Program-made: the position numbers and the translations under genes | Source: an uncultured Sulfurovum sp. | Lineage (GTDB): Bacteria > Campylobacterota > Campylobacteria > Campylobacterales > Sulfurovaceae | Reading direction: 5' to 3' | Assembly: GCA_902727895.1 (NCBI GenBank) | Contig: CACVAP010000086.1 | Coordinates: 124,001-188,000, forward strand | Length of the DNA: 64,000 nt | Part shown: positions 1 through 7,990 of the stretch, in pieces | How the letters are laid out: each line of letters begins with the position of its first letter | How positions within the stretch are numbered: position 1 is the stretch's first letter | Notes under the pieces: model-generated | What the model was told of the DNA's origin: nothing | Databases searched by the model: none | The model's input: only the letters and a program-made list of their open reading frames with translations

Positions 1-105
1 ATTATTTTCTGCTGTTTTATTGTTTTCTGCAAATACCATTGTTGGTACAGTTACTACAGCAGCTGATGTTGCCATAATGCTCTTAATAAAATTTCTTCTT
101 TCCAT
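1..105 (-). CDS. soxY: SoxY, thiosulfate-oxidation carrier subunit (N-terminus only)
   Basis: The first 35 codons run off the left edge of the window. The peptide begins MERRNFIKS and continues into a hydrophobic stretch ending in VFA, a typical twin-arginine (Tat) signal with cleavage expected after VFA. SoxY is exported by Tat and, with SoxZ, carries sulfur intermediates on a C-terminal cysteine in the periplasm; that part lies outside the window. The call rests on the Tat signal and on its position 28 bases downstream of soxX, the usual soxXYZAB order in Campylobacterota. No diagnostic SoxY residue is visible, so another Tat-exported Sox protein is possible. Confidence 0.72.
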   Translation of the reverse strand, partial: MERRNFIKSIMATSAAVVTVPTMVFAENNKTAENN

Positions 106-133
106 TTTTTGTCCTTAAATTTATTTATTCGTT

Positions 134-697
134 CTATTTTTTTCTTATTTTTTCTTTTTTAGCTTGTATAACATAAGCTGTAATGTCACAAATTTCACTC
201 TCATCAAACATTTGAGAAGTGAGGTTAATTGTCATTGCTGTTGTATTTGCGTCTACTCTTGGATCTGCAATCTTTTGATAAACAAATTGTGCATCTCTTA
301 CTTTTGTGTCCATAAAGTTTGCTTTATAACCTACTAAAGGAGGTCCAACAGTTCCACCACCTACAGCACCTTCAATATTATGACAAGCAACACAGTTCCC
401 ATATGCTTTAACTTCACCCTCTTTAGGAGCTTTCATTCCTTTGGGTAAGTTCTCTTTTTTGTCATTTTTAGAATTGAGGTTATGAAACATATATTCTCCT
501 CTGGCAATGCTCTCTAAGTCATCCAATTTACAATCTTTTGGCATTGTATATTTTGTAGCACCAGGGATTAAATCATCTTTAACTATTTGACTAGCATCAG
601 GCATTTCATATGATTTTGTCATATCTGAAGCATATACAGCTGTTACAGCTAACAATGCAAAAGAAAGAAAAGCAAATGGTCTAATACTTTTGTTCAT
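134..697 (-). CDS. soxX: SoxX, c-type cytochrome of the sulfur-oxidation system
   Basis: This is a 187-residue exported cytochrome. A signal peptide covers about residues 1-24 (cut after VYA). A single haem c site, CVACH, lies at 102-106, followed by a GTVGPPL stretch typical of SoxX. M155 or M163 could be the distal haem ligand. SoxX pairs with SoxA to form the haem enzyme that oxidatively joins thiosulfate to SoxY in the periplasm. The start is supported by an AAGGAG ribosome site about 7 bases upstream. It is the first gene of the sox operon, with soxY next. The 177-base leader upstream holds 11-base-spaced repeats that may bind a regulator. Confidence 0.88.
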   Translation of the reverse strand: MNKSIRPFAFLSFALLAVTAVYASDMTKSYEMPDASQIVKDDLIPGATKYTMPKDCKLDDLESIARGEYMFHNLNSKNDKKENLPKGMKAPKEGEVKAYGNCVACHNIEGAVGGGTVGPPLVGYKANFMDTKVRDAQFVYQKIADPRVDANTTAMTINLTSQMFDESEICDITAYVIQAKKEKIRKK

Positions 698-874
698 CTA
701 AACTCCTTACGTCTTTTTTCGAGTGCATAATAACGTATAAGTGTAAAAAAAGTGTAAAAATGTTAGTAAAAAGTGAAATTATTGATTAAAAAAAATCATA
801 TATTAAAATGTAGATAGATAATATTTTATTATTTAACAGATTCTGATAAATATAATTTAATTAATCTTAAAAAC
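698..874 (-). promoter_or_regulatory. sox promoter region with helically phased direct repeats
   Basis: This gap precedes soxX. On the plus strand GTGTAAAAA occurs at 741-749 and again at 752-760, exactly 11 bases apart, with a related AAGTGAAA near 771. One-helical-turn direct repeats are the usual layout of OmpR-family binding sites. On the minus strand a TTATTAT-like -10 sits about 19 bases downstream of the outer TTTACA, so the repeats would overlap the -35 region. The rest of the gap is A+T rich with no gene. Confidence 0.45.
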
Positions 875-2032
875 TTATTTTGTATTTAAAGGGAAAGTAT
901 AAATAAATATACTTCCTTTATCAAGCGTAGAATTCACCTTCAAAGTAATGCCCTCTTCATCTATAATATCTTTTACAATATTTAGACCTATTCCAAAACC
1001 ACCTTTGGTTTGATTTTCTCTATAATAACGTGAAAAGATATGATCTAAATTTTCAATACCAATGCCAAAGTCTTCTACAGAGAAAACAATTTGTTCATCT
1101 TCTTTATAAACTTTTACTTTTATCACCTCATCATCATGACTGTATTTAATAGCATTAGAAATGGTATTGTCCACAATACGCTGAAGTTTTGTTTTTGAAA
1201 AGTGATAGGTCAACAGTGGAAAAACTTCTGTTTCTATATCTATCTGCTTTAAATTCGCAATGCCTTTAAAATAATCCACACGATTTTCCACAAAATCTGA
1301 GACATTAATATCTTTAATTTTATGTTCAACCCTGCCTTGTTTAATCAAATAGTCCATATCATCATAAATGGTAGCCAGCGTTTTAGAAGCTGCTTTAATT
1401 CTGTGTAAATACTTACTCTCTCCATATTTGTTAGAAAATAAATCTGCATTAATGTTAATAATACTCAAAGGAGTATTAATCTCATGCATTGAATCTTTTA
1501 TAAAATTGTCCAGTTTATGGTTAATCTCTTCAAAAGGACGTGAAAAGTTTTTAAAGAGTCGTAAGGAAAAAATGAACAGTGTTACAAGAATCAATAAAAT
1601 CGCAAAAAATGCTAACATATAGATGTCATTCGCTCTATGTACTGTTGAAACTAAAAGATATTTTGCATTAAAATAATGACCCTCTTCTAAAGCATGCACA
1701 ATATAATAGTGCTGATTATCAGTATAAAACCCCGTAGCATAAGAAGAAGGTTTAAAGTCCAAGGTAGAAAAAACTGTCTCATACTCTTTAGTATATAAAG
1801 CTGTACTAAATTCTTTATACCGAGGAAAGGTATATATGCCTCCATTATCATATTCATCCATTGAAAGCATAACCCTATGTATCTGTGTTTCTAAAGCAAG
1901 TTCTATTTTTGCTTTATCAATCTGTAAAAGTAAGATCAAGTAAAAGGCAAGAGGCACAATAAGAATGACAGCCAATATAAGTGTATATTTCGTTGCGTAC
2001 TCTTTAGCAAAACTTTCAGAATCAAAGGTCAA
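875..2032 (-). CDS. Membrane sensor histidine kinase
   Basis: This 385-residue kinase has two membrane segments (about 16-37 and 139-158) around a short periplasmic domain of about 100 residues. The H box is HEINTPL with H183 as the phospho-acceptor. The ATP-binding domain shows the N box around N289-N293, DFGIG at 321-325 and GGFGIGL at 344-350. No HAMP domain is obvious. It is the last gene of a three-gene operon and overlaps the upstream regulator by 11 bases, so the two very likely form a pair. It lies directly upstream of sox, so sox control is an attractive but unproven role. Confidence 0.85.
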   Translation of the reverse strand: MTFDSESFAKEYATKYTLILAVILIVPLAFYLILLLQIDKAKIELALETQIHRVMLSMDEYDNGGIYTFPRYKEFSTALYTKEYETVFSTLDFKPSSYATGFYTDNQHYYIVHALEEGHYFNAKYLLVSTVHRANDIYMLAFFAILLILVTLFIFSLRLFKNFSRPFEEINHKLDNFIKDSMHEINTPLSIININADLFSNKYGESKYLHRIKAASKTLATIYDDMDYLIKQGRVEHKIKDINVSDFVENRVDYFKGIANLKQIDIETEVFPLLTYHFSKTKLQRIVDNTISNAIKYSHDDEVIKVKVYKEDEQIVFSVEDFGIGIENLDHIFSRYYRENQTKGGFGIGLNIVKDIIDEEGITLKVNSTLDKGSIFIYTFPLNTK

Positions 2033-2681
2033 TACTGTATCCTACCCCACGTGCATTTTTTATGAAGTCATTGGCAAGCTTTTTTCGTAAGCTTCCTACC
2101 TGTACACGAATGTTAGTAGGTTCAATCCACTCACCCCAAACTTCATCCCAAAACATTTCATAACTAACAACCGAACCTCTCTTTTTAATGAGTAGTTCTA
2201 AGAGTTTTGTTTCTGTCTTACTTAGTAAGATAACTTCTTCGTTTAGTGTAAGTTGCATTTTTTTAGTGTCATACTTATAATCAAACGCAAGTTTTATCAT
2301 ACTTTGAGAAGAAGAAAAACATTGTGTCTTAATAACCTGCTCTACTCTAAACTGTAACTCTGCTAACTCAAAAGGCTTACGAATATAATCACAACAACCA
2401 GAACTATAACCTTCAGTTAAATCTTCTATGTTATTTAATGACGTAATAAAAATGGCAGGTACTTCGATTTTTTCTTTTCTAAGTGCTGATAAAAGTTCAA
2501 ACCCATTTAACTTTCCATGTACATTAACATCAAGTAAAAGTAAATCATAGGCATTAGCATAAATAGCATCAAAAGCACTTTCTGAGTTAACCATATGCGT
2601 TACTTCATAACCCATGTCCTCTAAAAATTCTCCCATAGACTCACCCAAAGTCTTTTCATCTTCCAAAATAAATATTTTCAT
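2022..2681 (-). CDS. OmpR-family response regulator
   Basis: This is a 219-residue regulator with an N-terminal receiver domain and a C-terminal winged-helix DNA-binding domain. The acidic pocket is around E7-E9, the phospho-acceptor is D51 in DLLLLDV, and the conserved lysine is K102 in RKPFE. The C-terminal half contains the expected RVQVGSLRKKL recognition-helix region. It overlaps the Cache-protein gene by 4 bases (ATGA) upstream and the histidine kinase by 11 bases downstream, so the three genes are translated as a unit. The 11-base repeats upstream of soxX, about 1.3 kb downstream, fit the kind of site this family binds. Confidence 0.87.
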   Translation of the reverse strand: MKIFILEDEKTLGESMGEFLEDMGYEVTHMVNSESAFDAIYANAYDLLLLDVNVHGKLNGFELLSALRKEKIEVPAIFITSLNNIEDLTEGYSSGCCDYIRKPFELAELQFRVEQVIKTQCFSSSQSMIKLAFDYKYDTKKMQLTLNEEVILLSKTETKLLELLIKKRGSVVSYEMFWDEVWGEWIEPTNIRVQVGSLRKKLANDFIKNARGVGYSIDL

Positions 2682-3787
2682 TTAATTTCCCCAGTTTTTT
2701 TCTTTTTATGTGATTTTTCTAAAATAATATTGATGAGTTCTTCTTTAGTATAGTCTTCAAGTCTTGTTCGTACCACTTCTTTCAAGTGTACCTTGTCTTC
2801 TTCAAAGAGTTTAGGAAGTAGCTCTATTAGCTCTCGGTCATGAACATTCTGATAAGCACCAGATGGATTCTCCCAGCGTTTTACAAAGTTATGTATCTCT
2901 TCATCCGAAAAACGAGTTAAGAGTGAAATATTTTGACGGGATTTTTGGTATCTTGTTAACGTGTTTGGAGGTAAAACAATAAGATATTGCCCTATCTCTT
3001 GCCCCTCTCCATTGAGCATAGATTTCAAAATAAACAACATGCCGTCTTGTTTATAATAACTTACATCTACCAACTCATCCCAAGGAAGAAGTTTTGCGTT
3101 AGACATTAGCTGTGAATTGTAGTTTTCATTCGCAATAACATAGCCTTTAAAACGAGGGAAATTATTCATTAATGAGTCTTTCTCAATGATATATTCTTTA
3201 TCCATTAACGCAAATACTTCCATACCTTTTTGCCGTAATTTACCCGTAAACTCATCAATAAATTTAATGACTTCTAAATAACCAAGTTCTTCTTCTCCAT
3301 TTAGAATGGGTATGGTGGCTTTAAAGGTTAAACGTCTGCCCGTTTCCAGTCCAACTTTTGGTTTTTTATTCTCTTTTAATTGTTTTAAATCTTTTCTAAA
3401 CCATGAAATGGGCATTCCCATAGATTCTTTTTTCCAATTTTGTGCAAAAATTTCAAAGTCATTATTAAGGATTTGTAAACGAAGTTTTTTAAGGTAGGTA
3501 TTTTCAGTAAATCGTGCAGCAATGCTATCAAGAAGTCGATAGCCTTCATCTGAGTCATCTCTAATAAGTGTTTTTTTTAAAGCACCATCTTCGGCGAGTG
3601 CCAAAGCAAAAGTTAAGAGGTTTGCTTTTTCAAAAGCAAGTACTTCTTCAAAGTCTTCAACAACAAACTTTCTTATCTCTTGTAAGTTGTCATTTTTAGT
3701 TTCTTCTTTGAAAAATAGTATTGACCCTAAGAGTACAAATAAAACAATGAAGCTAATAACAAAATAAATTTTGGAGATAGATTTCAT
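2678..3787 (-). CDS. Membrane-anchored Cache-like sensor protein without output domain
   Basis: This 369-residue protein has one N-terminal membrane segment (about 6-27). The following extracytoplasmic region resembles a double Cache fold of the dCache_3 kind: the KLRLQILNNDF strand, an ARFTENTYLKK helix, a SWFRKDLKQL stretch and a later YLEVIKFI strand. No second membrane segment, HAMP, kinase, GGDEF or methyl-accepting region is visible. A lysine-rich tail ends the protein. It is the first gene of an operon with a regulator and a histidine kinase that itself has only a small sensor region, so it may be a separate ligand-binding subunit for that kinase. The Cache call is by eye. Confidence 0.6.
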   Translation of the reverse strand: MKSISKIYFVISFIVLFVLLGSILFFKEETKNDNLQEIRKFVVEDFEEVLAFEKANLLTFALALAEDGALKKTLIRDDSDEGYRLLDSIAARFTENTYLKKLRLQILNNDFEIFAQNWKKESMGMPISWFRKDLKQLKENKKPKVGLETGRRLTFKATIPILNGEEELGYLEVIKFIDEFTGKLRQKGMEVFALMDKEYIIEKDSLMNNFPRFKGYVIANENYNSQLMSNAKLLPWDELVDVSYYKQDGMLFILKSMLNGEGQEIGQYLIVLPPNTLTRYQKSRQNISLLTRFSDEEIHNFVKRWENPSGAYQNVHDRELIELLPKLFEEDKVHLKEVVRTRLEDYTKEELINIILEKSHKKKKTGEIK

Positions 3788-3846
3788 GTTTTAATTGTAG
3801 TCAAACATCCTTTAATGAAAGGTTAATACAATCTGTTAAAAAATGT

Positions 3847-4122
3847 TTACTTTTTAGCGTCTTTCTTTTTTGACTTTTTCTTAGACTTTTTCTTTTTGTC
3901 TTTAGTCTCTGTTTTTTTCTTATCAGACTTTTTAGAATCTTTTTTCTTCTCTTTCTTTTTCTCAGGTTTAGCCTCAGATTTTTTTACTTCTTTTTTTACT
4001 TCTTTTTTGGCTTTTTCTTTTTTATCTGCTTTTTTAACTTCTTTTTCTGGAGCCAACTTCTTAGCCTCTTTTTTCTCTAACTTTTTTGCTTCTTTTTCTA
4101 GTTTTTTATTGTCTTTTGCCAT
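3847..4122 (-). CDS. Lysine-rich, low-complexity small protein
   Basis: This is a 91-residue protein of extreme composition: 47 lysines by count, with most of the rest glutamate, alanine, aspartate and serine. There is no cysteine, aromatic residue or signal peptide. It should be disordered and strongly basic, like the tails of bacterial histone-H1-like proteins. An AAGGA ribosome site lies before the start, which argues that it is a real gene. It lies 30 bases downstream of two polyphosphate kinase genes and appears to be in their operon. Lysine-rich segments are known to bind, and in some cases be modified by, polyphosphate; a polyphosphate-binding or nucleoid role is inference. Confidence 0.7.
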   Translation of the reverse strand: MAKDNKKLEKEAKKLEKKEAKKLAPEKEVKKADKKEKAKKEVKKEVKKSEAKPEKKKEKKKDSKKSDKKKTETKDKKKKSKKKSKKKDAKK

Positions 4123-4152
4123 TTTTAATTCCTTATTTTAGATTGGTTTATT

Positions 4153-5088
4153 TTATTTTGCAGAAAATTTAAATACTTTTTCCATTGCTATTGCTTCATC
4201 TCTACCATACACAATAATACTATCATCTACTACTATCTCTTTTGCGTCTATCTTATCTGGATAATCCACAAAGTTTAGTATATGTTTAATAGCGTTAATT
4301 CTTGCTTTTTTCTTGTCATCACTTTTCACAATTGTCCATGGTGCAGCATCGGTATGTGTTGCACTAAGCATCATAAACTTTGCCAATGAATACTCATCCC
4401 AAAGACGTTGAGACTCTTTGTCCACAGGAGAAAGTTTGTACTGTTTTAAAGGGTCAGTCTCTCTTGCTTTAAAACGTTTTGCTTGTTCTTTTTTAGAAAC
4501 AGAGAAGTAAAATTTAAATATTTTAATATCTTCATCTACAATCATCTTCTCAAACTTAGGTGCATCTTTTAAAAACTTATGATGTTCTCTCTCCGTACAA
4601 AATCCCATAACAGGTTCAACCATCGAACGGTTGTACCAAGATCGGTCAAAAAGAACCATCTCTCCAGCAGCTGGTAGATGGGTTACGTAACGCTGAAAAT
4701 ACCACTGAGAAGACTCTTTATCACTTGGCTTTTCAAGTGCCACAACCCTTGCACCTCTTGGATTCAGATGTTCAGTAATTCGTTTAATCGTTCCACCCTT
4801 ACCAGCTGCATCTCTCCCCTCAAAAATCATAAGAATTTTTAGACCCTTATCTTTTACATGATTCTGAAGTTTTAAAAGTTCAACCTGCAATTTAATCAAC
4901 TCAGCTTCATAGTCAATCTTCTCTTGTTTTACCCAAATTTGGACTTTACCAGCAGTAGATTTCTCTTTTTTAGCTTTTGAACTTTTTGCATCTTTTATCT
5001 CATCTTCCAATGCACCTTTTACAAGCTTATTTTCTTGTCGCTCTTTAGGTGTTGGCTCATTTTTATCTAACTTCTTCTCTTTCCCCAT
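4153..5088 (-). CDS. Polyphosphate kinase 2 family protein (second copy)
   Basis: This 311-residue PPK2 enzyme transfers phosphate between polyphosphate and nucleoside di- or monophosphates. The Walker A motif GRDAAGKGGT is at 91-100, and the Walker B/lid region with FDRSWYNR is at about 147-154. Residues 1-55 form a charged, lysine-rich extension unlike a minimal PPK2. It is a diverged tandem paralogue of the next gene upstream, with a 9-base gap between them. Class (ADP- or AMP-using) cannot be told from sequence by eye. It sits in an operon with the lysine-rich protein downstream. Confidence 0.9.
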   Translation of the reverse strand: MGKEKKLDKNEPTPKERQENKLVKGALEDEIKDAKSSKAKKEKSTAGKVQIWVKQEKIDYEAELIKLQVELLKLQNHVKDKGLKILMIFEGRDAAGKGGTIKRITEHLNPRGARVVALEKPSDKESSQWYFQRYVTHLPAAGEMVLFDRSWYNRSMVEPVMGFCTEREHHKFLKDAPKFEKMIVDEDIKIFKFYFSVSKKEQAKRFKARETDPLKQYKLSPVDKESQRLWDEYSLAKFMMLSATHTDAAPWTIVKSDDKKKARINAIKHILNFVDYPDKIDAKEIVVDDSIIVYGRDEAIAMEKVFKFSAK

Positions 5089-5097
5089 ACTTACTCC

Positions 5098-6069
5098 TTA
5101 TCCTATAAATTTACCATTTTTGGTACGCTGTGCTTCCATAATCTCTATCTCTCTTGCCCCAGATATTCCAACATCTGCATTAAGTGCATAGTCTAAACTC
5201 TCATCTCTACCTTCATAGTCCACAGAGTTTAAAATCACTTTTAATGCTTCGAGTCGTGCATCTTGTTTGTTATTCGAGCGAATAACAGTCCATGGTGCTG
5301 ACTGAGAATGTGTTTGCTTAAGCATTTTGTATTTACTGTTCGTAAAGTCATCCCACTTTTCTTGTGCTTGCATGTCAATCTCACTTAGCTTCCATTGTCT
5401 TAATGGATCTGTTTTTCGTCTATCAAAACGTGCTGCTTGCTCAGCTTTGGTAACAGAAAAATAAAGTTTAACCATAATCGTACCTTGGCGTACCAAGTCT
5501 TTTTCAAAACCTTTTACCCCTTTCATAAAGTCATCATATTCTTTTTGAGTACAAAAGTTAAACACAGACTCTACCATGGCTCGGTTATACCAGCTTCTAT
5601 CAAACAGTACTATCTCTCCACCCTGTGGGAACTGTTGAATATATTTCTGATAAAACCATTGTGTTTTTTGCTCTTCAGTTGGTTTACCCAAAGCAACCAC
5701 TCGATAATGTTTCTCATTCATATAACGTGTCACACGACGAATGGTTCCCCCTTTTCCAGCAGCATCACGCCCCTCAAAAAGTATAATCATCTTTTGACCT
5801 GTGGCTTCCAAATGGTTTTGTAGTTTAATAAGTTCTGCTTGATAAGGTTTTAACGCTTGTTCATTCTCACGTTTTTGTAGAATTTTTTTATCAAGGCTTT
5901 TGTAGTCAAGGCTTTTTTTTCCATTACTTTTACGTAATTTCTTCTCTTTTTTTGCCTTTTTATAACCCTTAATCAACTTCTTAAGAGAGACTTCTTTCCC
6001 ATCAACCTCAAAGTTTTGCTCTTTTTCTAGTACTTCTTCAGAAACTTCATCTTGTTTGTTTTCTTCCAT
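5098..6069 (-). CDS. Polyphosphate kinase 2 family protein (first copy)
   Basis: This 323-residue PPK2 protein has Walker A GRDAAGKGGT at 100-109 and FDRSWYNR at 156-163. The N-terminal 70 residues are charged and lysine-rich (KKAKKEKKLRK and similar), before the catalytic fold begins near the KPYQAELIKLQ helix. It is the first gene of the PPK2/PPK2/lysine-rich operon. The two paralogues differ across most of the N-terminus and the lid region, so they may use different nucleotides. Expected role: phosphate and energy storage, or NTP regeneration from polyphosphate. Confidence 0.9.
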   Translation of the reverse strand: MEENKQDEVSEEVLEKEQNFEVDGKEVSLKKLIKGYKKAKKEKKLRKSNGKKSLDYKSLDKKILQKRENEQALKPYQAELIKLQNHLEATGQKMIILFEGRDAAGKGGTIRRVTRYMNEKHYRVVALGKPTEEQKTQWFYQKYIQQFPQGGEIVLFDRSWYNRAMVESVFNFCTQKEYDDFMKGVKGFEKDLVRQGTIMVKLYFSVTKAEQAARFDRRKTDPLRQWKLSEIDMQAQEKWDDFTNSKYKMLKQTHSQSAPWTVIRSNNKQDARLEALKVILNSVDYEGRDESLDYALNADVGISGAREIEIMEAQRTKNGKFIG

Positions 6070-6162
6070 ATTTACTCCTTCAAAATATATTAAATTTTAC
6101 ATTACATAGATAGTAACAAAATAAAATGTAAGAAAAAGGGAATGAAGAAATAATGAAAAAAT

Positions 6163-7299
6163 TTAGTCTAAATTTAGACTAATGGAGAAGCTAGCACCCT
6201 CATTTGTATTGGAAACATCTAAAGTTCCCATGCTTTTACGTTCAATAATAAGTTTTGACATATAGAGTCCGAGTCCAGAACCACCTTTTGCCCGTTTGGT
6301 CGAAAAATAGATATCAAAAATTTGACCAATAATCTTTTCATCAATACCACCTGCATTATCTTGAACGGTAATAACTACTTTATTATTGATTAACAGCGTT
6401 TCAATCACTATCTTGGGTTGCTTTATTTCTCTTTCTATTAAAATATCTTTTGCATTGTCTAAAAGGTTCAAAATAACTTGAGAAAACTCAGAAGCATATC
6501 CCTGAACAAAAAGAGGCTCTTTAGGAGAGATGACTTTAAGCTCAATATGTGAGTAAGTTAAAGAAGCTTCTATAATATGAACAGCACTTTGAATGTAGTC
6601 TTCAACATTAAACGCTTGTTCTGTTTCATTAGGCTCAAAAAAATGACGAAAGTCATCAATGGTTTGAGACATATACTTAATAAGCTCATTCCCTTTGTTA
6701 ATACGTTTTTCCAAATACTCAGGCGTTAAATCTTTATGCGCATAAGCAGCATCCAAATTCATAAATATACCACCCAACTGAGCCAAAGGCTGTCGCCATT
6801 GATGGGCAATATGTCCTATCATCTCTCCCATGGTCGCTAGTTTTGATTGTTGCATGAGTAGGTATTCATTTTCAAGACGTTTTTCTAACTGTTTATCTAC
6901 CTCTTGTTGTACTTCCACTTTAGAAATGTCTTCACCCATAAAGTCAAAGAGTCGTTCCTGTAACACAACGCCTGCAAACTCTTTCTTTTCATCAAGTAGA
7001 ACAATACGACGAATATTATGCTCTGAGAAAAGTTTAATAGCAAATTCTATGGGACGTGTTTCTTCTACTGAGATAAGTACTTGCGTTGCATAATGATAAA
7101 TACTCAAACTCAAATCAGCTTTTTCACCTAAAGCATTGATGATGTCACTCTGAGTCAACATTGCAACAGGAAAATTCTCATTTAATAATACAACTGAGCC
7201 ATTAGCATTTTTATTCATCTTCGTTATGGCTTCAGGTAATGAAGCATGATAGTCAATAAAAAAGTCTTCGTACTCAGCAATCTCTTGTAATTTAGTCAT
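6163..7299 (-). CDS. Soluble histidine kinase with CBS-domain sensor
   Basis: This is a 378-residue kinase from the chosen start MTKLQEIAEY. That start has an AGGA ribosome site and overlaps the upstream regulator stop by 8 bases; an in-frame extension to 7401 would overlap far more. Residues 1-125 look like a pair of CBS motifs (SLPEAITKM, GSVVLLNEN, IRRIVLLDE), which usually bind adenine nucleotides. The H box is AHQWRQPL with H166, the N box NLLDNAKD is at 278-285, DNAGG at 314-318 and GGSGLGL at 339-345. There is no membrane segment, so it should sense an internal signal. It is the last gene of the Septu-like operon. Confidence 0.8.
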   Translation of the reverse strand: MTKLQEIAEYEDFFIDYHASLPEAITKMNKNANGSVVLLNENFPVAMLTQSDIINALGEKADLSLSIYHYATQVLISVEETRPIEFAIKLFSEHNIRRIVLLDEKKEFAGVVLQERLFDFMGEDISKVEVQQEVDKQLEKRLENEYLLMQQSKLATMGEMIGHIAHQWRQPLAQLGGIFMNLDAAYAHKDLTPEYLEKRINKGNELIKYMSQTIDDFRHFFEPNETEQAFNVEDYIQSAVHIIEASLTYSHIELKVISPKEPLFVQGYASEFSQVILNLLDNAKDILIEREIKQPKIVIETLLINNKVVITVQDNAGGIDEKIIGQIFDIYFSTKRAKGGSGLGLYMSKLIIERKSMGTLDVSNTNEGASFSISLNLD

Positions 7300-7990
7300 C
7301 TTTGTTCCTAGAAAATTTATAACCCAAGCCACTAATATTTTGAAACAGTTTGGCAGGTACTTTTTTTCTAATGTTCCGTATTTGACTACGAATGGCATCA
7401 CGAGACATTAGCTCATCTTGCCAAATACCCTGCTCTAACTGTTCATACCGTACAACTTCATCCTCATGTTCAAGAAAGTATTCTAAAATTTCAACTTCTT
7501 TATTTCGTAGCGTCATTTCATTTTCTTCATGTATAACTAAAGCTCTATTTTTACTATAAACATAGCCTTTGCCTAACTCTATTAAAGATGCTTCTTCTAA
7601 TTCATCAGAACATTTTTCAAAAGCTTTTACTAAATCTTCATTGGTCACTGGTTTTATAAGGTAACGCGTAAGGTTGAGTTCTATGGCAGCTAACATAAAC
7701 TCTTTGTTAGAATAAGCCGTAGAAATAAGAATACGTGTTTTTTTGTCTTTTTGGCGAACATACTCTGCAAACTCAACCCCTGACATGCCACCTAAGTTAA
7801 TGTCGAGCAACAAAATATCTGGTTGATGTTTATGATAAAGCACTATCGCTTCTTCAGCCGAGTCACTCTCATAAACCTCTTTACAGTAACGTCTTAAAAA
7901 CTCTGCAATGTATTGACGTACAGAGAGGTCATCTTCTACATAGAGAACGGTGTAATTATTCATTTTTTTTGCGAAAGATTTGTGATTCAT
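7292..7990 (-). CDS. OmpR-type response regulator linked to the Septu-like genes
   Basis: This is a 232-residue regulator with an N-terminal receiver (VLYVEDD at 15-21, phospho-acceptor D63 in LLLDINL, conserved YLIKPV lysine loop) and a C-terminal winged helix with SQIRNIRKKV. The start at 7990 has an AGGTAGGA ribosome site and forms an ATGA overlap with the stop of the HNH nuclease gene. A later ATG nine codons in has no clear ribosome site. It overlaps the CBS kinase by 8 bases, so the kinase is its likely partner. Target genes are unknown; autoregulation of the five-gene operon is a reasonable guess. Confidence 0.85.
   Translation of the reverse strand: MNHKSFAKKMNNYTVLYVEDDLSVRQYIAEFLRRYCKEVYESDSAEEAIVLYHKHQPDILLLDINLGGMSGVEFAEYVRQKDKKTRILISTAYSNKEFMLAAIELNLTRYLIKPVTNEDLVKAFEKCSDELEEASLIELGKGYVYSKNRALVIHEENEMTLRNKEVEILEYFLEHEDEVVRYEQLEQGIWQDELMSRDAIRSQIRNIRKKVPAKLFQNISGLGYKFSRNKDD

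Noticed and set aside
3896-4141. Open frame opposite the lysine-rich gene (serine/phenylalanine-rich)
   Set aside because: It is the direct reverse of AAA/AAG lysine codons and has no independent support; the lysine-rich frame has the ribosome site and operon position.
7300-7401. N-terminal extension of the CBS histidine kinase to an upstream ATG
   Set aside because: It would overlap the response regulator by 110 bases, has no recognisable sequence, and a good ribosome site precedes the later ATG at 7299.
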